Origin: Apostichopus japonicus
Taxonomy: Eukaryota; Echinodermata; Holothuroidea; Aspidochirotida; Stichopodidae
Assembly: GCF_037975245.1 (NCBI RefSeq)
Contig: NC_092572.1
Location: 15,692,269-15,756,268 of the forward strand
Reading direction: 5' to 3'
DNA: 64,000 nt
Shown: positions 1 to 11,372 of the stretch, in pieces
Numbering within the stretch: the stretch's first letter is position 1
Layout: each line of letters begins with the position of its first letter
Notes under the pieces: generated by a model
Databases searched by the model: none
What the model was told of the DNA's origin: nothing
The model's input: only the letters and a program-made list of their open reading frames with translations
Made by a program: the position numbers and the translations under genes

Positions 1-1650
1 CCGATCTTTTGCAGCAAGTGCCTGCACGGGGAGCTGTAAGTATTAGTTAATCCACCTAATATCTCAGTCCATACAGTGGCGCGATGGCTCGGCGCACTGT
101 ACGAGCTGATGATCGAGACTCTCTTTTGCATCCGTGGTTCGAACCCCGGGTGATGACGTCTTTTGCCGATCTTTTACAGCAAGTGCCTGCACGGGGAGCT
201 GTAAGTATTAGTTAATCCACCTAATATCTCAGTCCATACAGTGGCGCGATTGCTCGGCGCACTGTACGAGCTGATGATCGAGACTCTCTTTTGCATCCGT
301 GGTTCGAACCCCGGGTGATGACGTCTTTTGCCGATCTTTTACAGCAAGTGCCTGCACGGGGAGCTGTAAGTATTAGTTAATCCACCTAATATCTCAGTCC
401 ATACAGTGGCGCGATGGCTCGGCGCACTGTACGAGCTGATGATCGAGACTCTCTTTTGCATCCCTGGTTCGAACCCCGGGTGATGACGTCTTTTGCCGAT
501 CTTTTACAGCAAGTGCCTGCACGGGGAGCTGTAAGTATTAGTTAATCCACCTAATATCTCAGTCCATACAGTGGCGCGATGGCTCGGCGCACTGTACGAG
601 CTGATGATCGAGACTCTCTTTTGCATCCCTGGTTCGAACCCCGGGTGATGACGTCTTTTGCCGATCTTTTACAGCAAGTGCCTGCACGGGGAGCTGTAAG
701 TATTAGTTAATCCACCTAATATCTCAGTCCATACAGTGGCGCGATGGCTCGGCGCACTGTACGAGCTGATGATCGAGACTCTCTTTTGCATCCCTGGTTC
801 GAACCCCGGGTGATGACGTCTTTTGCCGATCTTTTACAGCAAGTGCCTGCACGGGGAGCTGTAAGTATTAGTTAATCCACCTAATATCTCAGTCCATACA
901 GTGGCGCGATGGCTCGGCGCACTGTACGAGCTGATGATCGAGACTCTCTTTTGCATCCCTGGTTCGAACCCCGGGTGATGACGTCTTTTGCCGATCTTTT
1001 ACAGCAAGTGCCTGCACGGGGAGCTGTAAGTATTAGTTAATCCACCTAATATCTCAGTCCATACAGTGGCGGGATGGCTCGGCGCACTGTACGAGCTGAT
1101 GATCGAGACTCTCTTTTGCATCCCTGGTTCGAACCCCGGGTGATGACGTCTTTTGCCGATCTTTTACAGCAAGTGCCTGCACGGGGAGCTGTAAGTATTA
1201 GTTAATCCACCTAATATCTCAGTCCATACAGTGGCGCGATGGCTCGGCGCACTGTACGAGCTGATGATCGAGACTCTCTTTTGCATCCCTGGTTCGAACC
1301 CCGGGTGATGACGTCTTTTGCCGATCTTTTACAGCAAGTGCCTGCACGGGGAGCTGTAAGTATTAGTTAATCCACCTAATATCTCAGTCCATACAGTTGC
1401 GGGATGGCTCGGCGCACTGTACGAGCTGATGATCGAGACTCTCTTTTGCATCCCTGGTTCGAACCCCGGGTGATGACGTCTTTTGCCGATCTTTTACAGC
1501 AAGTGCCTGCACGGGGAGCTGTAAGTATTAGTTAATCCACCTAATATCTCAGTCCATACAGTGGCGGGATGGCTCGGCGCACTGTACGAGCTGATGATCG
1601 AGACTCTCTTTTGCATCCCTGGTTCGAACCCCGGGTGATGACGTCTTTTG
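1..1650. repeat. Higher-order block A of the satellite (10 monomers)
   Basis: Monomer types in order: GCAGC/CCGTGG; GATTG/CCGTGG; four standard; GGGATGG; standard; GTTGCGGGATGG; GGGATGG. This is the order of block C with one GATTG monomer missing, so it reads as a deletion variant of the same ancestral block. Confidence 0.85.
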
Positions 1651-4620
1651 CCGATCTTTTGCAGCAAGTGCCTGCACGGGGAGCTGTAAGTATTAGTTAA
1701 TCCACCTAATATCTCAGTCCATACAGTGGCGCGATGGCTCGGCGCACTGTACGAGCTGATGATCGAGACTCTCTTTTGCATCCGTGGTTCGAACCCCGGG
1801 TGATGACGTCTTTTGCCGATCTTTTACAGCAAGTGCCTGCACGGGGAGCTGTAAGTATTAGTTAATCCACCTAATATCTCAGTCCATACAGTGGCGCGAT
1901 TGCTCGGCGCACTGTACGAGCTGATGATCGAGACTCTCTTTTGCATCCGTGGTTCGAACCCCGGGTGATGACGTCTTTTGCCGATCTTTTACAGCAAGTG
2001 CCTGCACGGGGAGCTGTAAGTATTAGTTAATCCACCTAATATCTCAGTCCATACAGTGGCGCGATGGCTCGGCGCACTGTACGAGCTGATGATCGAGACT
2101 CTCTTTTGCATCCCTGGTTCGAACCCCGGGTGATGACGTCTTTTGCCGATCTTTTACAGCAAGTGCCTGCACGGGGAGCTGTAAGTATTAGTTAATCCAC
2201 CTAATATCTCAGTCCATACAGTGGCGCGATTGCTCGGCGCACTGTACGAGCTGATGATCGAGACTCTCTTTTGCATCCCTGGTTCGAACCCCGGGTGATG
2301 ACGTCTTTTGCCGATCTTTTACAGCAAGTGCCTGCACGGGGAGCTGTAAGTATTAGTTAATCCACCTAATATCTCAGTCCATACAGTGGCGCGATGGCTC
2401 GGCGCACTGTACGAGCTGATGATCGAGACTCTCTTTTGCATCCCTGGTTCGAACCCCGGGTGATGACGTCTTTTGCCGATCTTTTACAGCAAGTGCCTGC
2501 ACGGGGAGCTGTAAGTATTAGTTAATCCACCTAATATCTCAGTCCATACAGTGGCGCGATGGCTCGGCGCACTGTACGAGCTGATGATCGAGACTCTCTT
2601 TTGCATCCCTGGTTCGAACCCCGGGTGATGACGTCTTTTGCCGATCTTTTACAGCAAGTGCCTGCACGGGGAGCTGTAAGTATTAGTTAATCCACCTAAT
2701 ATCTCAGTCCATACAGTGGCGCGATGGCTCGGCGCACTGTACGAGCTGATGATCGAGACTCTCTTTTGCATCCCTGGTTCGAACCCCGGGTGATGACGTC
2801 TTTTGCCGATCTTTTACAGCAAGTGCCTGCACGGGGAGCTGTAAGTATTAGTTAATCCACCTAATATCTCAGTCCATACAGTGGCGGGATGGCTCGGCGC
2901 ACTGTACGAGCTGATGATCGAGACTCTCTTTTGCATCCCTGGTTCGAACCCCGGGTGATGACGTCTTTTGCCGATCTTTTACAGCAAGTGCCTGCACGGG
3001 GAGCTGTAAGTATTAGTTAATCCACCTAATATCTCAGTCCATACAGTGGCGCGATGGCTCGGCGCACTGTACGAGCTGATGATCGAGACTCTCTTTTGCA
3101 TCCCTGGTTCGAACCCCGGGTGATGACGTCTTTTGCCGATCTTTTACAGCAAGTGCCTGCACGAGGAGCTGTAAGTATTAGTTAATCCACCTAATATCTC
3201 AGTCCATACAGTGGCGCGATGGCTCGGCGCACTGTACGAGCTGATGATCGAGACTCTCTTTTGCATCCCTGGTTCGAACCCCGGGTGATGACGTCTTTTG
3301 CCGATCTTTTACAGCAAGTGCCTGCACGGGGAGCTGTAAATATTAGTTAATCCACCTAATATCTCAGTCCATACAGTGGCGGGATGGCTCGGCGCACTGT
3401 ACGAGCTGATGATCGAGACTCTCTTTTGCATCCCTGGTTCGAACCCCGGGTGATGACGTCTTTTGCCGATCTTTTACAGCAAGTGCCTGCACGGGGAGCT
3501 GTAAGTATTAGTTAATCCACCTAATATCTCAGTCCATACAGTGGCGCGATGGCTCGGCGCACTGTACGAGCTGATGATCGAGACTCTCTTTTGCATCCCT
3601 GGTTCGAACCCCGGGTGATGACGTCTTTTGCCGATCTTTTACAGCAAGTGCCTGCACGGGGAGCTGTAAGTATTAGTTAATCCACCTAATATCTCAGTCC
3701 ATACAGTTGCGGGATGGCTCGGCGCACTGTACGAGCTGATGATCGAGACTCTCTTTTGCATCCCTGGTTCGAACCCCGGGTGATGACGTCTTTTGCCGAT
3801 CTTTTACAGCAAGTGCCTGCACGGGGAGCTGTAAGTATTAGTTAATCCACCTAATATCTCAGTCCATACAGTGGCGGGATGGCTCGGCGCACTGTACGAG
3901 CTGATGATCGAGACTCTCTTTTGCATCCCTGGTTCGAACCCCGGGTGATGACGTCTTTTGCCGATCTTTTACAGCAAGTGCCTGCACGGGGAGCTGTAAG
4001 TATTAGTTAATCCACCTAATATCTCAGTCCATACAGTGGCGCGATGGCTCGGCGCACTGTACGAGCTGATGATCGAGACTCTCTTTTGCATCCCTGGTTC
4101 GAACCCCGGGTGATGACGTCTTTTGCCGATCTTTTACAGCAAGTGCCTGCACGGGGAGCTGTAAGTATTAGTTAATCCACCTAATATCTCAGTCCATACA
4201 GTGGCGCGATGGCTCGGCGCACTGTACGAGCTGATGATCGAGACTCTCTTTTGCATCCGTGGTTCGAACCCCGGGTGATGACGTCTTTTGCCGATCTTTT
4301 ACAGCAAGTGCCTGCACGGGGAGCTGTAAGTATTAGTTAATCCACCTAATATCTCAGTCCATACAGTGGCGGGATGGCTCGGCGCACTGTACGAGCTGAT
4401 GATCGAGACTCTCTTTTGCATCCCTGGTTCGAACCCCGGGTGATGACGTCTTTTGCCGATCTTTTACAGCAAGTGCCTGCACGGGGAGCTGTAAGTATTA
4501 GTTAATCCACCTAATATCTCAGTCCATACAGTGGCGGGATGGCTCGGCGCACTGTACGAGCTGATGATCGAGACTCTCTTTTGCATCCCTGGTTCGAACC
4601 CCGGGTGATGACGTCTTTTG
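1651..4620. repeat. Higher-order block B of the satellite (18 monomers, 2970 bp)
   Basis: Longest block. It begins with the GCAGC monomer and ends just before the next one at 4621. It carries private variants (ACGAGG at about 3162, GTAAATATT at about 3337) and extra GGGATGG monomers absent from blocks A and C. The 95-codon minus-strand frame at 1494-1781 recurs exactly 2970 bp later at 4464-4751, which confirms the 18-monomer period. Confidence 0.85.
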
Positions 4621-6600
4621 CCGATCTTTTGCAGCAAGTGCCTGCACGGGGAGCTGTAAGTATTAGTTAATCCACCTAATATCTCAGTCCATACAGTGGC
4701 GCGATGGCTCGGCGCACTGTACGAGCTGATGATCGAGACTCTCTTTTGCATCCGTGGTTCGAACCCCGGGTGATGACGTCTTTTGCCGATCTTTTACAGC
4801 AAGTGCCTGCACGGGGAGCTGTAAGTATTAGTTAATCCACCTAATATCTCAGTCCATACAGTGGCGCGATTGCTCGGCGCACTGTACGAGCTGATGATCG
4901 AGACTCTCTTTTGCATCCGTGGTTCGAACCCCGGGTGATGACGTCTTTTGCCGATCTTTTACAGCAAGTGCCTGCACGGGGAGCTGTAAGTATTAGTTAA
5001 TCCACCTAATATCTCAGTCCATACAGTGGCGCGATGGCTCGGCGCACTGTACGAGCTGATGATCGAGACTCTCTTTTGCATCCCTGGTTCGAACCCCGGG
5101 TGATGACGTCTTTTGCCGATCTTTTACAGCAAGTGCCTGCACGGGGAGCTGTAAGTATTAGTTAATCCACCTAATATCTCAGTCCATACAGTGGCGCGAT
5201 TGCTCGGCGCACTGTACGAGCTGATGATCGAGACTCTCTTTTGCATCCCTGGTTCGAACCCCGGGTGATGACGTCTTTTGCCGATCTTTTACAGCAAGTG
5301 CCTGCACGGGGAGCTGTAAGTATTAGTTAATCCACCTAATATCTCAGTCCATACAGTGGCGCGATGGCTCGGCGCACTGTACGAGCTGATGATCGAGACT
5401 CTCTTTTGCATCCCTGGTTCGAACCCCGGGTGATGACGTCTTTTGCCGATCTTTTACAGCAAGTGCCTGCACGGGGAGCTGTAAGTATTAGTTAATCCAC
5501 CTAATATCTCAGTCCATACAGTGGCGCGATGGCTCGGCGCACTGTACGAGCTGATGATCGAGACTCTCTTTTGCATCCCTGGTTCGAACCCCGGGTGATG
5601 ACGTCTTTTGCCGATCTTTTACAGCAAGTGCCTGCACGGGGAGCTGTAAGTATTAGTTAATCCACCTAATATCTCAGTCCATACAGTGGCGCGATGGCTC
5701 GGCGCACTGTACGAGCTGATGATCGAGACTCTCTTTTGCATCCCTGGTTCGAACCCCGGGTGATGACGTCTTTTGCCGATCTTTTACAGCAAGTGCCTGC
5801 ACGGGGAGCTGTAAGTATTAGTTAATCCACCTAATATCTCAGTCCATACAGTGGCGGGATGGCTCGGCGCACTGTACGAGCTGATGATCGAGACTCTCTT
5901 TTGCATCCCTGGTTCGAACCCCGGGTGATGACGTCTTTTGCCGATCTTTTACAGCAAGTGCCTGCACGGGGAGCTGTAAGTATTAGTTAATCCACCTAAT
6001 ATCTCAGTCCATACAGTGGCGCGATGGCTCGGCGCACTGTACGAGCTGATGATCGAGACTCTCTTTTGCATCCCTGGTTCGAACCCCGGGTGATGACGTC
6101 TTTTGCCGATCTTTTACAGCAAGTGCCTGCACGGGGAGCTGTAAGTATTAGTTAATCCACCTAATATCTCAGTCCATACAGTTGCGGGATGGCTCGGCGC
6201 ACTGTACGAGCTGATGATCGAGACTCTCTTTTGCATCCCTGGTTCGAACCCCGGGTGATGACGTCTTTTGCCGATCTTTTACAGCAAGTGCCTGCACGGG
6301 GAGCTGTAAGTATTAGTTAATCCACCTAATATCTCAGTCCATACAGTGGCGGGATGGCTCGGCGCACTGTACGAGCTGATGATCGAGACTCTCTTTTGCA
6401 TCCCTGGTTCGAACCCCGGGTGATGACGTCTTTTGCCGATCTTTTACAGCAAGTGCCTGCACGGGGAGCTGTAAGTATTAGTTAATCCACCTAATATCTC
6501 AGTCCATACAGTGGCGCGATGGCTCGGCGCACTGTACGAGCTGATGATCGAGACTCTCTTTTGCATCCCTGGTTCGAACCCCGGGTGATGACGTCTTTTG
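4621..6600. repeat. Higher-order block C of the satellite (12 monomers, then truncated)
   Basis: Twelve monomers. The first nine match the order of block B, then a three-monomer stretch of B is missing, then GTTGC, GGGATGG and a standard monomer follow. The array ends inside the next monomer, at 6623. Confidence 0.8.
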
Positions 6601-6623
6601 CCGATCTTTTACAGCAAGTGCCT

Positions 6624-7042
6624 CCACTAGATTGAAGTTTTCACTAGCTAAACGCTACCCATCACTGCATAGCCGACAAGTTGGCTTTCATGGCACTATC
6701 AATTTTCCGTATCATGACCATGTAGATTTTTGGCTTTCCGAGCCGGAACTTTTCGTCACTTGTAAACAAACCTCTTCACTGATTGGTAAACAAATTTCCT
6801 ACGCTGCTCCGGGGAGGCCTAAAGGGGTTTAAAATTGCCTCAATCGACCACATTTTCTCACCACATGTACTTCTATTCATGTTCTTCAACATGCAAGCCA
6901 CAAAAAACTAGACTATGATTGACAACAGGTCAAAAAAATGTTCCCCTGCTGCTTTTTTAGCACTTTTCCTGAAGGAGAACAATCGAGCGGATGGATATAG
7001 ACTCTAATAGGAGTATGCCACCTGAAGGTTAAGTGAAGCTAC
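6624..7042 (-). mobile_element. MITE family copy 1, truncated by the satellite
   Basis: Reverse-oriented copy of a repeat also found at about 12440, 13985, 19002 and 25752. Its outer end reads ATAGGAGTATGCCACCTGAAGG (7007-7028), the inverse of the GGTGGCATACTCCTAT end of the other copies. The opposite end, which should continue another ~70 bp to a second terminal repeat, is cut off at the satellite junction (6623/6624). The internal text includes the shared GTTTACAAGTGA and CTTCCGGCTCGG-like segments. It has no coding capacity of its own. Confidence 0.75.
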
Positions 7043-7985
7043 AGAGTACAGTATAGGCTATCTGTGACCCTGTAACTGGTAAATATTTATTTTTATGATT
7101 CATATTGTGTTATTACCAATAGGGGTTCGTTGGAAGTTTTATGAGCTTCAATGGTGTCCAATTTCATAGCATATAAAAGCATAAATTTGTAAACACGATG
7201 TAGGGTATTGGATGTAAAAGTACTTGAGAAGTGAGAAAGAATACAAATACATGTTGTTCGCGGAACTGGTCCACGCAAAAATAATTAGCCTCAATGCTTT
7301 TGTCACCCCAACTGTTAAGTTGTGAAAGGGATGTTTTGCAAAACCCAGCCTTATATTATACAGTTTTATTAGTTTAGTTTAGTTAAATAGATAAAAAAAA
7401 GGGATCAGGAGGGACACTTAAGTCCCCATCAAGGACCCTATAGAGAGAGGAAAAAAAAACTGAAGGCACAAACACTCAGACCCGATTACATTAGTTTAGT
7501 CCAGGCTTACTCAACATTTTAACATTAAGTCATACTGGTATACTCATAGCGTCATACAGGCTATCCGTACCAGATACAGAATGGTCAGAGATGTGTCTTT
7601 AATTGTGGCCATCAAATTTGAGCATGAATTTGAGGGGGAAAGAAGTATCTCTTCGATTATTCAGTAGGTTACAAGATTTTTCTAAAATCAATTCATTCAT
7701 GGAAGTGCACAGATCAATAAACATCACAGGGTGGACGGTAACGAGTATATGGTTGAGTCAAAATTATTTGACCCAGTACCATAGCCTATTAGTACTATTT
7801 GTATACAGTACATTGTTTCAAATTATATATTAATATTGATCAACTTTTACCCATTTTTCTTTTTTTCTTTCAGGACATGAATATTTAGTATTTACATGAG
7901 AATCTGAATTCCTACCCTGCTGTAAAATGGTGTTTGAGGAAAAACAAAATTTGTTCAAATAGCTTTCAGAAGATGTTTATGAATC
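7043..7985. other. Non-coding stretch, nothing recognised
   Basis: AT-rich unique-looking sequence with short TTTAGTTTAG repeats near 7371-7385. Short open frames here show no family features. A pyrimidine tract ending in CAG at about 7873 could be a splice acceptor, but the frame after it closes quickly. Confidence 0.5.
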
Positions 7986-8185
7986 AATTGAGAACAAAGT
8001 AAGACATGTTGCAGTCACTATTATCAGCAGCCAGAAAGGTTAAAAGTGAGTCTCAATGGCAGGATCTTTTCCAGAAGAATGCTGACCAGATTCCTCGAGT
8101 GAATGAACAGCATGATGATGCTGAAGAATCCACTACATGTTACCAGCTAACTCTCAATAATATTGAAGCAATACATAAACCTGTG
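7986..8185 (+). CDS. Candidate exon, unknown protein
   Basis: An open frame from the ATG at 8006 runs through a hydrophilic, coding-like stretch (SQWQDLFQKNADQIP, then an acidic HDDAEES segment) and meets a consensus splice donor GTG|GTAAGT at 8185/8186. A possible acceptor CAGCAG lies near 8033. I do not recognise the family. The exon could belong to a host gene or to an intron-bearing DNA transposon; other plus-strand exon-like pieces at 13585 and 26485 have the same character. Confidence 0.35.
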
Positions 8186-8935
8186 GTAAGTATTATAGTG
8201 TACAATTATTTCTTTCTTTTGCCCTCTTTCCTTTATGTTTGTTAAAAATTCTGTAACCGTCTAGACAGTTCTTTTCTGCCACACTGTCCCTAATGAGTAG
8301 CAACTTTATAATCTGACGTCACATTTGATTATAACATATTAAAAGCCAACAATGTTATTTCAGGACTAGAGTGCAGTACATGCAGGCTTCACAATCTGGG
8401 ATATTTACTGGCTAAATATAATATTGATTTTGCTGTGTGCCAGAAGAGAAATGATGCCCTGTCATTTTTCTTCAAAAAATTCAAATTATCCTTTCCTTCT
8501 TGCAACAATTCAAGACAAAAGGAAGTTGAATTTTGTTTTTAGCCTGTAAATTTATCATGCACTGACAAGTTTTAGCAAGCAGCTAAAATTGTGAAATTCT
8601 TTGCCTGATGTGCATGTATGTAGACCATGGCCCAATCACTTAGAATATGCTTGTGATAGCGTATCAGGTGGAAACATGCACTTCCATGGATGCCTGTTGT
8701 ATATATTTTACAGAACTAGCTATCACTTTCATCAATAAAATATATAGTTTTCAAAGCTTTCAAGCTTTCATTCTAAAATATGTAATGCCTTAGATCTGCG
8801 TCACAAGGCTGGAATTTTGACGGGCAAAGAAATGGAGAAAGCAAATCACAAACAAGAGAATGTCAGTAATGTCATACTGTAAAAGATGTTTCCCAAAAGT
8901 CTTTCAAACTGCTGGAACAAAAGCAAAAACCATGA
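8186..8935. other. Non-coding stretch, nothing recognised
   Basis: AT-rich sequence without open frames of interest; probably intron or intergenic DNA between the candidate exon and the Penelope relic. Confidence 0.5.
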
Positions 8936-9480
8936 AACACACAATAATCACCCCTACTAGACCATCGGAAGATCAACAAATTTACCTACTGTAAAAGTAC
9001 CATTTGTGAATGAGAACATAAAACGGTAGACCCTGGCAACAATCAGCAGATTGGGCATTACAAATCTGAGAACACACTTCATGACTAGGTAATCCATCAG
9101 CGAGTTTGTTTTCCGCGCCACGTGACAAACAGGGTTGCCGACCCAACTGCGACACCTGCAAAATCGCTGTAAAGAAGAATATCTGTTTAGCCAAAAACTT
9201 AAATGCAATCTTTGCTCGTCTACATACATTGGCGAAACGGGATGCACCATTGGAACGAGAATAAAAGAACATCTACGTATGACTAAACAGACCATATACA
9301 CTCATTTACAAACTCACAATATAAATCAAAAATCTGGAGAAAATATCAATTGCAAATCCTACATCACAACTTACCGAATACCAGTGAAAGAAAAATAATC
9401 AAAGCCCTTACCATTAAAGCCAGTAATAACTTAATGAATGGCTGTGCTGGACGTCAATTGGATATTTAAGCTTTTCACAT
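8936..9480 (+). pseudogene. Penelope-like element, C-terminal GIY-YIG endonuclease relic
   Basis: Plus-strand translation gives the linker and GIY-YIG nuclease that end Penelope-like retroelement proteins. Seen in order: VPFVNENIKR, a stop, LGITNLRTHF, more stops, then CNLCSSTYIGETG followed by RIKEHL, then TIYTHLQTH. After a frameshift near 9385 comes the usual tail, ERKIIKALTIKAS ending QLDI and a stop at about 9468. YIG and the downstream R and EH residues are typical of the family. Several in-frame stops and at least one frameshift show it is dead. The reverse transcriptase part is absent, as expected for a truncated copy. It is a different lineage from the element at 31321-33620. Confidence 0.8.
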
Positions 9481-10003
9481 CTTGCTGGTCCGTCTCTGCG
9501 CTCCGAATACAGTTTGTTCGCTGGTGCGTTTCAGCTCAGGGGGATTGGTTTTAAAGTTTTTACTTATATACACAGAGTCGGTAGTTTGCACCACATTCCT
9601 TGATAATGCCTTAACCGGCGAAATATTGGAACATACAGCTTTGTAAACTTTCTTACTGTGCTTGTTGAAGTCTCATTTTCTACAATTCAATATACATATC
9701 CTCTAAGGTAGGCATCGGATAGTGGCTGCGCATGAGACTCTTGTTTAGGTCTCTGGGGTCGATACATATTCTCATTTTCCCCGGCTTTACCACAGTCACT
9801 AGACTGGAGACCTAGGGGGTTGGCTCTGAAACTGGCTTTATGATGTTTTGTTTCACAAGCCTATCTAATTCTGCTTTGAGGTTGTCTCGGATTGCCACAG
9901 GGAACCTACGGGGTGGATGAACTACAGGTACTGCATTGGGATCTAGCTGTAGTTTATATTCCCCTTCTAGTTGACCTATGCCCTCAAAAACATCATTGTA
10001 CTC

Positions 10004-10411
10004 CTAGTACAGGTTTTCAACATTAGTAATTTGCCCCTCCTTCACAACTTTGACGTTTTTACCATCATTTGCATTCGTGATCGCATTGACGCCTAGTGGT
10101 TTGGCAATGTTTTCATGTCTAACTTCTATGAGACCCATCTGCTGGACCGCCTTGCTGCCCAGCAGAGGGATTGCAATATCATTGTCAACAATCACAAACT
10201 CAGCCCGGTATTTCTTTCCATTTTTGGGGTTCACCAATTTTAGTTTGCATTTACCATTTGGCTTTGGGGTACTCTCATTGTACATTGATAATACCTGGCT
10301 AGTTTGCATAATGTTATGCTTACCTAGTTTCTTCATAACTGAGCTTGGTAAGATGTTGCAGGTTGCCCCGCTATCAATTTGAAAAGTGACTCTTACTTCA
10401 TCTATACTCAT
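10004..10411 (-). pseudogene. Retroviral-type aspartic protease of the gypsy element
   Basis: A 135-codon open frame with the catalytic D-S-G-A motif at about residues 13-16, then hydrophobic beta-strand-like segments and a VDNDIAIPLLGSKA stretch typical of the second half of Ty3/gypsy proteases. In the element it cleaves the Gag-Pol polyprotein. The frame is intact, but the neighbouring gag and RT frames are broken. It overlaps the end of the zinc-knuckle frame by a few bases. Confidence 0.8.
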
Positions 10412-11237
10412 GTCAGCGTAAATGTGACTTTGTTGCTTATAGTTGTAATATAGTTTATATTGTTCTCTGTCTTTGGAGGAGTGAGCAGGTTCACCGTATT
10501 GACGTCCTCGAAGTCATCATCTGACAGGGACTCGGAGGAACTGTCGCCAACATTGGACGCACCTTCCGCTACAGCATTTACCCACGGTTTCCGTTTCATT
10601 TTGCCCCTTTTGGGTCCACTCCGTTGGGATCCGCTCACTGACGCTTTGCGTGTAGCTGTTCTGCATTGAGCTGCAAAATGGTTCTTCCTGTCGCATTTGG
10701 AACAGGTCTTTCCATATATGCAGGACACTGGTACTTCCCAAAGACGTGTCTGTTCCCACAGTACTTGCATTTCTGAAGTCTGTCGTCTTGCCCGCTTTGT
10801 CGGAGCGCGTGCACCTCTGTTTTCGTCTCGATGGTCCTTATCCTTTCTCTGGATAGTTCCGCCGACTGGCACTTATCCTCGCATGATTTCAGGGTAAGTT
10901 TCTGTGCCCGTAGTAATCGCTCTCTGAGTGCCGAATTTGTGATGCCACACACGATCCTATCCTGGACAAGCGGGTCATGCAATGATTCAAAGTTATATGT
11001 TTGTGCCAGGACTTTGAGTTCAGTGATGTATCTGTCCAATTGCTCCCCTGGCTCCTGAAATCTTGTGAAGAATTTGTATCTTTCTACAGTTTCATTTTGC
11101 TTTGGGTTGCAGTAGGCATCAAAGAGTGTGAGGAGCTCTCCAATTTTCGGGGAAACATCGGCAGCGCCTGCAGCTGGTACCGGTTTTATAGTCTCATATA
11201 TCTCACGTCCGGTAGTGCCCATAAGATAGAGGCACAT
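10408..11237 (-). pseudogene. Gag and zinc-knuckle region of the gypsy element
   Basis: Two overlapping frames. The first (10635-11237) holds the gag capsid-like part: YLMGTTGREIYETI, then a segment with FFTRFQEPGEQLDRYI and VCGITNSALRERLL, typical of invertebrate gypsy gag. It ends in knuckle 1 with CKYCGNRH. The second frame (10408-10872) holds knuckle 2 and an acidic serine-rich linker (SSSESLSDDDFED). A frameshift between the two knuckles splits what should be one protein. Gag packages the RNA in virus-like particles. Confidence 0.75.
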
Positions 11238-11372
11238 TTTTCCTTTAACTTATCATCTTTGTCAGACATTGCCAGTTCTGCATATCTTGAATTCTTCTTT
11301 CCAGTGTTGCCATCTGCTTGCCAGTTTGGGAGAAGCAAAATCAATCTTCTCTGGTGGGGGAACTTTATCCAT

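Larger units (their letters stand above)
1..6623. repeat. 165-bp tRNA-like satellite array, 40 monomers
   Basis: Exact tandem array with period 165 bp: forty full monomers plus 23 bases of a forty-first. Monomers differ at only a few diagnostic positions (GCAGC or ACAGC near base 11; GCGATGG, GCGATTG or GGGATGG in the middle; CCGTGG or CCCTGG before the B box). The three GCAGC monomers start at 1, 1651 and 4621 and open three higher-order blocks of 10, 18 and at least 12 monomers. Each monomer holds a box-A-like TGGCGCGATGG (77-87 in the first copy), a perfect box B GGTTCGAACCC (136-146) and a TTTT run at 161-164. A to B spacing is 59 bp, as in long-variable-arm tRNAs. The minus-strand open frames inside it are a by-product of repetition. 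Confidence 0.98.
9705..11372 (-). mobile_element. Ty3/gypsy LTR retrotransposon, gag-protease-RT start, truncated
   Basis: Minus-strand order is gag, zinc knuckles, aspartic protease, start of reverse transcriptase. The gag start is near 11372 (MDKVPPPEKIDF), with frameshifts before the long gag frame at 10635-11237. At 10408-10872 a CX2CX4HX4C knuckle (CSKCDRKNHFAAQC) follows a first CKYCGNRH knuckle. At 10004-10411 the protease shows DSGATCN. From about 9995 to 9705 the RT begins with an HPPRRFPVAIRD segment, then a stop replaces the Trp expected after EPT, then RICIDPRDLNK; the match stops at about 9705. RNase H, integrase and both LTRs are not seen. A non-functional 3'-truncated copy. Confidence 0.9.

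Noticed and set aside
1494-1781. 95-codon minus-strand frame inside the satellite, repeated at 4464-4751
   Set aside because: It spans satellite monomers and exists only because a few variants remove stops; no start context and no protein character.
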